Origin: a marine actinobacterium PHSC20C1 | GTDB taxonomy: Bacteria; Actinomycetota; Actinomycetes; Actinomycetales; Microbacteriaceae | Direction: 5' to 3' | Assembly: GCA_000153145.1 (NCBI GenBank) | Contig: CH672415.1 | Location: 1,178,750-1,242,749 of the forward strand | Length of the DNA stretch: 64,000 bases | Part shown: positions 15,725-22,922 of the stretch, piece by piece | Layout: the number at the start of each line of letters is the position of its first letter | Numbering within the stretch: the stretch's first letter is position 1 | Made by a program: the position numbers and the translations under genes | The notes under the pieces: generated by a model | What the model was told of the DNA's origin: nothing | Database searches by the model: none | What the model saw: only the letters and a program-made list of their open reading frames with translations

Positions 15725-16060
15725 TTGCCGTTCAGACCGGGGCTCACTGGCCCTGAAGAGCTGCTTTTTCAAACAGCGCATGGGACGCCGGTCGCGATGG
15801 GCAATCTGCGCCGAGCCTGGCGTTCTGTGCGCGGTGACCTTCCGGGGCTAGAGAACCTGAAGCCTCACGCACTCCGCGCCACCATGGCTTCGGCCCTCGT
15901 CTATAGCGTTGGTGCTGAAAAGGCGGCGCGGCAGCTAGGCCACACAGGCACCGGCACCATCTTTGCGCACTACCTACACCGGCGGGCCTATGTGGACGAC
16001 GTCGACTTGGGTGCGATGGAACTCCCGCGGCCCACTGAGCAAAGCAGTATCAGTGCATAA
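15725..16060 (+). pseudogene. Tyrosine recombinase (integrase), C-terminal remnant
   Basis: About 110 residues remain of a phage-type integrase that would normally be about 350-450. They hold the C-terminal catalytic boxes: HALR (His-x-x-Arg), QLGHTGTGT and a Tyr within AHYLHR as the nucleophile. The N-terminal DNA-binding part and the first catalytic Arg are missing. The frame is open only back to 15686, inside sequence that reads as the ABM gene on the other strand. It ends 165 bases before the tRNA-Lys 3' end, the usual place for the integrase of a tRNA-integrated element. It should be inactive, so the island is probably fixed. Confidence 0.85.
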
Positions 16061-16077
16061 TTTCCCAGCCGAGCAAC

Positions 16078-16108
16078 AGCCCCACTTCTTCCGAGAGGTG
16101 GGCTTTTT
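16078..16108 (+). terminator. Terminator after the recombinase remnant
   Basis: AGCCCCAC (16078-16085) pairs with GTGGGCT (16098-16104) with one bulged base, and a run of five T follows. This is a typical intrinsic terminator 20 bases after the recombinase stop. It supports the remnant having been a real expressed gene. Confidence 0.7.
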
Positions 16109-16197
16109 GCTGCGCCGGCAGCACACGAGCCAAACGGCAAACATGCACCAAAAGTGCAGTTGGGGGCAGTCGGGACTCTCGGAGCTGGTCACCGATA

Positions 16198-16223
16198 CAA
16201 AAAAGGCCCGGTTTCCCGGGCCT
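16198..16223 (-). terminator. tRNA-Lys terminator
   Basis: AGGCCCGG (16204-16211) and CCGGGCCT (16216-16223) pair around a four-base loop and are followed on the minus strand by a run of T (A on plus at 16199-16204). It begins six bases beyond the tRNA 3' end. It lies inside the putative island boundary, so it may be element-derived. Confidence 0.85.
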
Positions 16224-16225
16224 CA

Positions 16226-16301
<76 letters not shown>

Positions 16302-16370
16302 TTGGCGCGGTTTCCCTCTCAGGCAACCGAGGAACAACGTTACCATGAGTTAAAGCTACGAAGGAGCACA

Positions 16371-16850
16371 ATGACCACGGAATCAACCCGACTTGCCGCA
16401 GGCACCCCAGCACCAGGCTTCTCCATGCCTGATCAGGACGGAAACATGGTGTCGCTGAGCGACTTTTCTGGCAAGAAAGTGATTCTGTATTTCTACCCTG
16501 CAGCAATGACTCCCGGATGCACGACGCAAGCTTGTGACTTCCGGGATCAACTCGGTTCGTTGCAGTCTGAAGGCTTCGTGGTTCTCGGAGTCTCGCGCGA
16601 TACTCCCGAAAAACTAACCAAGTTTCGCGAGCAGGAACGACTCACTTTTCCTCTGCTCAGCGATCCAGACCACGACGTGCACGAAGCGTATGCCGCTTGG
16701 GGCGAAAAGAACCTCTACGGCAAACAGGTTGTAGGCGTCATCCGCTCAACGTTTGTCATCGATGAGAACGGCACCATCACGCTCCCGCTCTACGCAGTAA
16801 AGGCGACCGGTCACGTCGCTTCTCTCCGCAAAAAGCTGGGCCTCAACTAG
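16371..16850 (+). CDS. bcp: Thioredoxin-dependent peroxiredoxin, Bcp/PrxQ type
   Basis: A 159-residue AhpC/TSA-fold peroxidase. TPGCTTQAC gives the peroxidatic Cys50 and a second Cys55 with the C-x4-C spacing typical of PrxQ. KVILYFYP and the late STFVIDENG strand complete the fold. It reduces hydrogen and organic peroxides with thioredoxin in the cytoplasm. AAGGAG lies six bases before the ATG. It is the first backbone gene on the right side of the island and ends tail-to-tail, overlapping the next gene by four bases. Confidence 0.93.
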   Translation: MTTESTRLAAGTPAPGFSMPDQDGNMVSLSDFSGKKVILYFYPAAMTPGCTTQACDFRDQLGSLQSEGFVVLGVSRDTPEKLTKFREQERLTFPLLSDPDHDVHEAYAAWGEKNLYGKQVVGVIRSTFVIDENGTITLPLYAVKATGHVASLRKKLGLN

Positions 16851-17266
16851 CCTTCGCGTCGCGTGGTCGCCGCTAGTACAGGTTGTGTAAACAGCAGCAC
16901 TAGTACGGCGACCGCTGGGGCGAGCAAGAACCACCCGATATCGGGACGCGCAAATACTCCCTGAAAGCTCCCGATCGCCACCGAGATCTGCAACACCTGC
17001 CAGACGACTGCCGCGCCGCGAATCCACGGTTGACGCCGCAGCACGCTCACGCCAATCACAGCGACCCACACGGCAGCGAGTGCGGTCAGCACTGTCAGCG
17101 CAATCGCACTCGGGTACGACTGAGGCGTTTCGCTGCCCAGCTCAAGAATCAAGTAGCCGAGGGCCACGAAAAGTAAGGTGCTCTCAAAGAAGATTATGAG
17201 AGCGAGAACAACCAAATTTGGATGCTGTCGCCCCGGTTTTTCATCTGGGACAAGTTCGTCTACCAT
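16847..17266 (-). CDS. Small membrane protein, four transmembrane segments
   Basis: A 139-residue protein with four hydrophobic helices (about 20-42, 55-77, 85-105 and 112-132) and short charged ends. The start at 17266 has GGGGAG five bases upstream; the ATG ten codons earlier lacks a ribosome site. It sits beside whiB1, where actinobacterial genomes often keep a small integral membrane gene (Rv3217c-like position). No enzymatic motif is visible. Function unknown. Confidence 0.75.
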   Translation of the reverse strand: MVDELVPDEKPGRQHPNLVVLALIIFFESTLLFVALGYLILELGSETPQSYPSAIALTVLTALAAVWVAVIGVSVLRRQPWIRGAAVVWQVLQISVAIGSFQGVFARPDIGWFLLAPAVAVLVLLFTQPVLAATTRREG

Positions 17267-17451
17267 TCGCTCCCCGTTAAATCGCTGAAAAACCATTGCT
17301 TTGCTTTGGTCGATATGCGATTCTAGTTGAGGTTGATTTCTGGCTCCCAGTGTTGCGAGCGAGACCCATATTCTTTCTCAAGCTCGACGCCGATCAGGGC
17401 GTATTTTATTTGCGCGCTCGAGTATCGCAACACATCGTAAGGAGCAACACC

Positions 17452-17700
17452 ATGGACTGGCGCGATAACGCTGCATGCCTCACTGCTGACCCGGAGCTTT
17501 TCTTTCCGGTAGGAAACACCGGTCCGGCCGTTGACCAGATCGAAAAAGCAAAAGCTGTCTGTGGCCGTTGCTCGGTTACCGAAATGTGCCTCCAGTACGC
17601 ACTCGAGACCAACCAAGACTCTGGCGTCTGGGGTGGCCTCAGTGAAGACGAGCGCCGCGCACTCAAGCGCCGTGCTGCACGCGCACGTCGCGCCTCCTAA
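17452..17700 (+). CDS. whiB1: WhiB-family iron-sulfur regulator, WhiB1 type
   Basis: The 82-residue product binds a [4Fe-4S] cluster through C9, C37, C40 and C46. The G-V-W-G-G turn is at 58-62 and a basic DNA-binding tail (RRALKRRAARARRAS) follows. Length and sequence match WhiB1, an essential NO-sensing regulator that binds the primary sigma factor. AAGGAG stands nine bases before the ATG. The divergent gene upstream is the small membrane protein, and the convergent gene downstream is a PdtaS-like kinase, the same whiB1-pdtaS neighbourhood as in M. tuberculosis. The upstream gap probably contains its promoter. Confidence 0.93.
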   Translation: MDWRDNAACLTADPELFFPVGNTGPAVDQIEKAKAVCGRCSVTEMCLQYALETNQDSGVWGGLSEDERRALKRRAARARRAS

Positions 17701-17783
17701 GCACCTCACCTAGCCCACGCAGTTCAGGCTGAGTGAGCGCTAGGCTCCCGATCTACGCAGCTGACGCGATACGCAACGCTCTG

Positions 17784-19283
17784 CTACTTAGTGCGAGTGA
17801 GCCAGGTCAATGGGATGTCGATCGTCACTTCGGTGCCGCTTCCCATGAGCGTGTGCCAATCGATGGTTCCACTGAGCTCTCCCTGAATGAGGGTGCGCAC
17901 TATTTGTGTACCCAGACCCTCCCCCACTCTTCCTTCAGCAAGCCCAACGCCGTTGTCGCGAACCTGCACCGTGAGCTTGTCGGCAGTACGCCGAGCATCG
18001 ATCTCGACTGTGCCATCCTCTCGGCCCGCGAGCCCATGCTCGACCGCATTCGTCACAAGCTCTGTCAGAGCTAGCGCCAGCGGGGTTGCATACTCGCTCG
18101 GCAGGTCGCCGAAGCTTCCCACCGAGGTCGGGTGCACAGTCGTGTTGTGACTCGATGCAACTTCAGCAATGAGCTTCAGCACTCGATGGAAGACCACATC
18201 GAAGTCGACGTTTTGGTTAAGACCCTCAGAGAGGGTGTCGTGCACGACTGCGATTGCCGCAACTCGCCGCATTGCGTGGCCGAGAGCTTCGCGAGCGACT
18301 TCGCTATGAGTTCTGCGGGCCTGAATTCTCAGGAGAGACGCAACAGTCTGCAGGTTGTTCTTTACACGATGATGAATTTCACGAATCGTCGCATCCTTCG
18401 TGATCAGTTCGCGTTCCTGGTGGCGCACTTCTGTCACGTCTCGGCACAACACGATTGCTCCGACTCGCTCGCCACGATCCCGAATGGGGATTGCGCGCAG
18501 CGACACCGTCACACCCCGCGCTTCAATATCAGTGCGCCAGGGCGCGCGACCCGTCACGACCAGCGGGAGCGATTCATCCACATCTGGCTGCCCGGCGATG
18601 AGCGTTGTCGTCACATCGGCTAGAGACTCTGCCTCAAGTTCGCCAGAGAAACCAATGCGATTGAAGGCCGACAGAGCGTTGGGGCTTGCGAAAGTGACGA
18701 GACCGTCAACATCCAAACGAATCAGACCATCGGATGCTCGCGGGGCGCCACGACGGGGTGCAGCAGGAGCACCCATGTCCGGAAAGTCGCCAGCTGCGAT
18801 CATCGCGAAGAGGTCGTTGGCGCAGCCATTGAACGTAAGCTCCTGCCGCGACGGAGAGCGCGCATCTCCCAAGTTTGAGTGTCGCGTAATCACGGCGACC
18901 GGCGTCTCAGCGGTGGCGTTGCCAGTGGCGTTGAGCCGTCTAAGCACCGGAACGGCACGAACACGAGTTGGGGTTTCTTCGTACCAGGCCGGGACCGCTG
19001 TGTCGACAATGCGTGACGTTTCGTACGCTTCGGTAACCTGCGCTTGCCACTCCGGTTTGATCTTTTGCCCAACGAAGTCTCGGTAGAAGAGAGTGGCCGA
19101 ACTACTCGGACGCGCGTGCGCAACCGCAACGAAGTGGTTGTCATCGCTTGGCACCCAGAGAACGATGTCTGCAAACGCGAGGTCGGCGAGAAGCTGCCAG
19201 TCGCCCACCAGCATATGTAGCCATTCGATATCCGCTTCGCTCGAGCGGCCTTGCTCCTGGACTAGATCACTGAGTGTCGACAC
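17784..19283 (-). CDS. pdtaS: PdtaS-like sensor histidine kinase
   Basis: A 499-residue soluble kinase with an N-terminal GAF-like domain (about 1-165), a PAS domain (about 185-285), a HisKA_2 dimerisation domain with phospho-acceptor EIHHRVKNNLQ (H304/H305) and a HATPase domain (N box LTELVTNAVEHG, DNGVGL). No membrane segment is seen. The family phosphorylates PdtaR, an ANTAR-domain RNA-binding antiterminator, which is not in this window. The GTG start directly abuts GTAGGA and lies inside a 14-base perfect palindrome (19272-19285), so initiation may be regulated or the start may be a little downstream. Confidence 0.9.
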   Translation of the reverse strand: MSTLSDLVQEQGRSSEADIEWLHMLVGDWQLLADLAFADIVLWVPSDDNHFVAVAHARPSSSATLFYRDFVGQKIKPEWQAQVTEAYETSRIVDTAVPAWYEETPTRVRAVPVLRRLNATGNATAETPVAVITRHSNLGDARSPSRQELTFNGCANDLFAMIAAGDFPDMGAPAAPRRGAPRASDGLIRLDVDGLVTFASPNALSAFNRIGFSGELEAESLADVTTTLIAGQPDVDESLPLVVTGRAPWRTDIEARGVTVSLRAIPIRDRGERVGAIVLCRDVTEVRHQERELITKDATIREIHHRVKNNLQTVASLLRIQARRTHSEVAREALGHAMRRVAAIAVVHDTLSEGLNQNVDFDVVFHRVLKLIAEVASSHNTTVHPTSVGSFGDLPSEYATPLALALTELVTNAVEHGLAGREDGTVEIDARRTADKLTVQVRDNGVGLAEGRVGEGLGTQIVRTLIQGELSGTIDWHTLMGSGTEVTIDIPLTWLTRTK

Positions 19284-19285
19284 TC
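19272..19285. promoter_or_regulatory. 14-base palindrome over the pdtaS start codon
   Basis: GAGTGTCGACACTC is a perfect inverted repeat that contains the GTG start codon (19281-19283). It could be a protein-binding dyad or an RNA element affecting initiation. A coincidence cannot be excluded. Confidence 0.4.
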
Positions 19286-19292
19286 CTACAGA

Positions 19293-20525
19293 TTACCCGC
19301 GCACCAGCATCCTGCTGAACAGTGAACGTCGCGGCGGCTGGTCATCAGTTTCAGGAGCTAGCCGAGAGGTTACGAGCTGCCGCACGGCAAGTCGCGCTGG
19401 CGATCGCGGTGCGGCATCCACCAGAGTTTTACCGCGGAGCACGGCACCGTCAAAGCCAGGAAGGTCGTGCGGGATCAGTATTGGATGCTCGATCCCGCCG
19501 AATCTCGATAGCGTCTGGGCGATTTGTCCGTGCGGGTTCATGCCGCTCGCACTCGCTCGCACCTTGTTCATGACAACGCTGACGTTACGCGTAGTGGTGG
19601 TGTCGAGCAGGTCTACGTGCGCACGCAAAAACCGTGACATTCCGACGGGATCAGCAGAGCCCACCGCGATGACATGATCGGCGGCGCAAACGGCGGTGAC
19701 GGCCGCCGCATTGCGACGAGGGGCGAAAAGGTCGCTCGTGATCTCTTCATCGTTCTCGAGACTGGAACTAGTGTCGAGCACCGTGTAGTCAACCCAATGG
19801 CGACACTGAGCAATTGTTGTCCCTACCCGCTCGGCAGAGAGTTCGGGCCAGCGACTTGGCCTGCCGATTCCCGTGAGCACCCAGAATCCACCGACTGGTG
19901 ACTCGTACCGTTGGCCAATGCGGGCCAACTCGACTGCCGTCAGGGTGTCAGTCCCCGCAAGTCGACACGCTGCGGCAAACCCTGGCGCCTCGTCTAGCAT
20001 GCCGAGCGCTGGTGCGATAGATGCCCCGTGGGTGTCAACGTCGGCGAGCGCGACGCTGTGACCGAGCGCAGCCAACTCTGCGGCGATCGCAATCGCGACA
20101 GAAGTGCGCCCTGGCGCGCCCCCGGGACCCCACACCGCGATGATCTGGCCCCTGGCGCCACGCTCAGACGAGTCCGGCCCGGAACTCCGCTGCGCGTGTG
20201 CGAGCAACGCATCTACGGCCGGCCAACCGGCCGTCGCTTCCACAATGTCATACAGGCCAAGGTCACTCGCATAGCGTTGCTCGCGCTCGGTGCTGACGAC
20301 TGCGATGAGCCTGACGCCTGCGTGGTCACAAGCCGCAATCAGCCGATCCGTGAGGTATCGAGCTTCTGAAGCGACAAGGGCAATATTTGCTTGAGCCCCT
20401 GCTGCGCGCGATGCGAGTTCTGGGGCGCTCACCGCACGCAAAACGATTTCGTGACCGTGATGGGCAGCGTCGAATGCAAATTTGTCTTCGAGATTTACCG
20501 GCATGGCCAGCGCGAAGGTTGCCAT
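19293..20525 (-). CDS. CpaE/TadZ-like P-loop ATPase
   Basis: A 410-residue protein with an N-terminal atypical receiver-like domain (about 1-110) and a MinD/ParA-type ATPase domain. The P-loop reads GPGGAPGRT (133-141), with Arg where the Walker A Lys is expected. The ADVDTHG switch and DTSSSLENDEE stretch follow. CpaE/TadZ proteins localise pilus assembly machines. The gene starts one base after the cpaB-like stop, so the two are coupled. No pilin, secretion ATPase or TadB/C gene is seen nearby. It may serve another envelope or cell-pole function. Confidence 0.75.
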   Translation of the reverse strand: MATFALAMPVNLEDKFAFDAAHHGHEIVLRAVSAPELASRAAGAQANIALVASEARYLTDRLIAACDHAGVRLIAVVSTEREQRYASDLGLYDIVEATAGWPAVDALLAHAQRSSGPDSSERGARGQIIAVWGPGGAPGRTSVAIAIAAELAALGHSVALADVDTHGASIAPALGMLDEAPGFAAACRLAGTDTLTAVELARIGQRYESPVGGFWVLTGIGRPSRWPELSAERVGTTIAQCRHWVDYTVLDTSSSLENDEEITSDLFAPRRNAAAVTAVCAADHVIAVGSADPVGMSRFLRAHVDLLDTTTTRNVSVVMNKVRASASGMNPHGQIAQTLSRFGGIEHPILIPHDLPGFDGAVLRGKTLVDAAPRSPARLAVRQLVTSRLAPETDDQPPRRSLFSRMLVRG

Positions 20526-20526
20526 G

Positions 20527-21174
20527 TCAGCCTTTCGCGGGAAGGTTTGACGGGATCACTGAAAGAGCATCCCCATTCGCCATTGCCTCGAGCAAGCGGG
20601 CAACGCGAGAGCGAGGAACAAGCAATTCGATAGCGCTGCCCCGTGCGGAGGAGACGAAAGAGTCATCCTCGACAAGCCGCACAACGACAGCGCCAGAAAT
20701 GATCACGCCCGGCGCATCGTACCCGCCTGCCTCAGTCTCGGCGCTAGCCCAAACATCGACGGATGCGCCAGACGACACCGTTTCGGCCAGTCCGCCCTGC
20801 GGAGATACCACGACGGCGGTAAGCGATAGCCCATCATGACTGCCGAGGGAGGATGCCGGAATCAGCTCGCCGGCCCCAATCGGCCGAGTCGCGATGAACC
20901 CTTCGACTGGTAACTCTCCACGCGCAATGTAGTACTGGCTCGCATCATTCAGCTTCACGCTCCGAATCACAAGATCGCTGCTCAGAACACGGTCACCCGG
21001 AGTCAACGGCGCCCCTGCCGCGTACACCTCGATTGAGTCATCCGCTGTGGCAACAAGCGAGACCACTCCAACAATCGATGCCACAACGAGAACGATGCCA
21101 ATAGCGAGCCGTGGGTCAAGTGCGATAGCTCGAGCACGCGCCTGAGATTGAGTGCGGCCGGATCGACGGCTCAC
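20527..21174 (-). CDS. SAF-domain (CpaB-like) membrane protein
   Basis: A 215-residue protein with a basic N-terminus, one transmembrane helix (about 20-42) and an extracytoplasmic SAF/CpaB domain (GAPLTPGDRVLSSDL...FIATRPIGAGELIPASSL). CpaB proteins help assemble Flp/Tad pili. The GTG at 21174 is chosen because residues before it are not family-like; no clear ribosome site is seen. It forms a two-gene operon with the CpaE-like ATPase. Without other pilus genes its role is open. Confidence 0.7.
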   Translation of the reverse strand: MSRRSGRTQSQARARAIALDPRLAIGIVLVVASIVGVVSLVATADDSIEVYAAGAPLTPGDRVLSSDLVIRSVKLNDASQYYIARGELPVEGFIATRPIGAGELIPASSLGSHDGLSLTAVVVSPQGGLAETVSSGASVDVWASAETEAGGYDAPGVIISGAVVVRLVEDDSFVSSARGSAIELLVPRSRVARLLEAMANGDALSVIPSNLPAKG

Positions 21175-21293
21175 AGCAGATACTCGATAACTCGGGTGTT
21201 GATCATGGCACCATCGTTCGTTACAGCCCCTTAGTGGCGCGAGAGTTATCCACATCAGCCCCATTCACGAGCGCACAAGCGCATAATCGGAAC

Positions 21294-21575
21294 ATGAACG
21301 CGATCAACCCTGCAGAGGGCCTCGGGAGATTCCTCACCCTGGCCGACACTGCCGAAGTGCTCAGCGTCTCCCCCCACGAAGTCCTCGACCTCGTGCGTTC
21401 AGGCGAGCTGCCCGCAATCAAGGTTGGCAGCAAAGGTCAATGGCGCATTGAGAACTCTGTTCTCGAGTCCTACATCGAGGCGTTGTACGAAGAAACACGC
21501 CGGATGAGCCTCTGGAATCAGTCCGATATTGCCACCGTCACAGAAGTGAACTTCGGAGAACAGCGCAAGCGCTGA
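21294..21575 (+). CDS. BldC-like excisionase-type HTH protein
   Basis: A 93-residue protein with a MerR/Xis-type winged HTH (FLTLADTAEVLSVSPHEVLDLVRSGELPAIKVGSKGQWRIENSVLESYIEALYEET). This is the pattern of BldC-type developmental regulators and helix-turn-helix domain proteins common in Actinobacteria. The extra tail after about residue 70 is unlike classic BldC. It is divergent from the cpaB-like gene. The start at 21294 is weakly supported by CGGA. Confidence 0.8.
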   Translation: MNAINPAEGLGRFLTLADTAEVLSVSPHEVLDLVRSGELPAIKVGSKGQWRIENSVLESYIEALYEETRRMSLWNQSDIATVTEVNFGEQRKR

Positions 21576-21633
21576 CGCTTCCGCACTGCCGCACTGCCGC
21601 ACTGCCCTAGCCTGCAGCGGCACCGGTGCCGCG

Positions 21634-22233
21634 CTACGGACGCACGAGCACGAGGCTCGCGAATGGCACCAACCGGTACTCCGTCACCGCAGTTTCACGG
21701 CGCACCGACCCACGTTCGTGCAACGCAATGTCTAAATGGTCTCGCCCAACACGGTCAATCGTGCCGTGCACCTCTCCCGCGACGAGCAACACCGTTATCG
21801 CCCGTCTTCGGCGGCACAAATCGCGCAAAACGTAGCTCAATCCCAATCGCTGCGACAAACTCGGATGACCGCTCGACGGCATCGTTGCGAGGCTCGGCGT
21901 GATGTGCGCTGCACCCAAGGAGATGCCCGCAATCGCAGCGAACGGAACAATGCATTGCGCAGGTCTCCCGCTCTCGTCGACAAGGTCTGCCGACATCCAA
22001 TCTCGACCGACGATCGCGGGCCGAACGGCGAGTCGTGTTCCTGTAATCAGCAGTACAGAAAGGGTCAGGGGTGATTGTTCAGAGCTTCGGGCATGCAGCG
22101 CGACAATGCGATCGCGCATACTGAGCCGTCCGAGCCGCAGTCGCTCTTCTTCAGCATCGACTTCGAGATCGTCCGCTGAAATCTCCTGTTCAAGCTGGCT
22201 TTCGAGGTCGTCAAAGAGTTTGTCCCAACGCAC
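21634..22233 (-). CDS. Conserved actinobacterial hypothetical protein
   Basis: A 199-residue protein with an acidic N-terminal helix (LESQLEQEISADDLEVDAEEERLRL) and a beta-rich remainder that includes two similar strand groups (LTLSVLLITGTRLAVRPAIVGRDW and AITVLLVAGEVHGTIDRVGRDHLDIAL). This suggests a duplicated small-barrel fold. A GTG start is used. It lies between the BldC-like gene and the Rv3235-like gene, where Actinobacteria often keep an uncharacterised protein. No catalytic motif seen; function unknown. Confidence 0.75.
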   Translation of the reverse strand: MRWDKLFDDLESQLEQEISADDLEVDAEEERLRLGRLSMRDRIVALHARSSEQSPLTLSVLLITGTRLAVRPAIVGRDWMSADLVDESGRPAQCIVPFAAIAGISLGAAHITPSLATMPSSGHPSLSQRLGLSYVLRDLCRRRRAITVLLVAGEVHGTIDRVGRDHLDIALHERGSVRRETAVTEYRLVPFASLVLVRP

Positions 22234-22331
22234 GGGGCGACGGTATCGGCGAGAAGGATGCTCGTCGCAAGGTTATCCACAATTGAAAATTAATCATGGA
22301 CAATTGGTCTAACTCCTGCTTGAGTGTGGTC

Positions 22332-22349
22332 TACCCCCTTATGGGGGTA
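22332..22349. promoter_or_regulatory. CsoR-type operator-like dyad
   Basis: TACCCCC-TTAT-GGGGGTA is a perfect 7-base dyad with a 4-base centre, 34 bases before the start of the Rv3235-like gene. G/C tracts flanked by TA are characteristic of operators of the CsoR/RcnR copper-, nickel- or sulfide-sensing repressors. No csoR or metal-efflux gene is near, so a hairpin in the leader mRNA is an alternative. Confidence 0.4.
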
Positions 22350-22382
22350 TACATCGCCGTCTTGACCTTTTCCCGGGAGATC

Positions 22383-22871
22383 ATGAGTACCGAGCCGCTT
22401 CGAAAGCCTCTGCCCAGCGTGGATTACACCCCACCATCGCGACCACGCACTGGCACCCTGCCCTCAAAAATCATTCGGCCGCGCTTTGTCCCCGATGAGT
22501 TTTTCGGCCACCAGCCCACCCCGAGTGCAGACCTGCCCGACCCCGCTCCCCTTGTGGAGAACTTGACGCGCTGCGTGATCGAAGTGCTCGCCGGAGCCCG
22601 TGACCTTGAACAAATTGCGCGGTGGGTCACCGACGACGTCTATCGCCACCTGCTCAAGCGCACGGTCCTCTCAGCACGGGCACGCAGCGCGAAGGGGCAG
22701 CCAATTACTAGGCCAAGCTTCACGATGGGATCGATTCGACTGTGTGAGCCTCGCGACGGTGCAGTCGAAGCTGTCGTCATAGTCCGCGGTCGCGCTAGAA
22801 CTCGCGCTGTAGCCGTGCGTCTCGAAGGTCTCGATAAGCGCTGGCGAGCGACTGCAATCAACGTTCTTTAA
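22383..22871 (+). CDS. Rv3235-family protein
   Basis: A 162-residue protein with a Pro-rich, disordered N-terminal half (to about residue 60) and a compact C-terminal half (PAPLVENLTRCVIEVLAGARDLEQIARWVTDDVYRHL...GSIRLCEPRDGAVEAVVIVRGRARTRAVAVRLEGLDKRWRATAI). This is the family found beside secA in Actinobacteria (Rv3235). It is sometimes mislabelled as a TonB-like protein because of its proline content. GGGAGA precedes the ATG. It converges on secA across a shared terminator. Function unknown. Confidence 0.85.
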   Translation: MSTEPLRKPLPSVDYTPPSRPRTGTLPSKIIRPRFVPDEFFGHQPTPSADLPDPAPLVENLTRCVIEVLAGARDLEQIARWVTDDVYRHLLKRTVLSARARSAKGQPITRPSFTMGSIRLCEPRDGAVEAVVIVRGRARTRAVAVRLEGLDKRWRATAINVL

Positions 22872-22877
22872 CGACGC

Positions 22878-22907
22878 ATGCCCCCACCGACACAGCGGTG
22901 GAGGCAT
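22878..22907. terminator. Bidirectional terminator between Rv3235-like gene and secA
   Basis: ATGCCcCCACCG (22878-22889) pairs with CGGTGGaGGCAT (22896-22907) around ACACAG. It lies exactly between the two convergent stop codons. Confidence 0.75.
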
Positions 22908-22922
22908 ACGTTGTTGAAACTC

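Noticed and set aside
22383-22871. TonB-like energy transducer
   Set aside because: The proline-rich N-terminus can give such hits, but there is no membrane anchor and the neighbourhood is that of the Rv3235 family.
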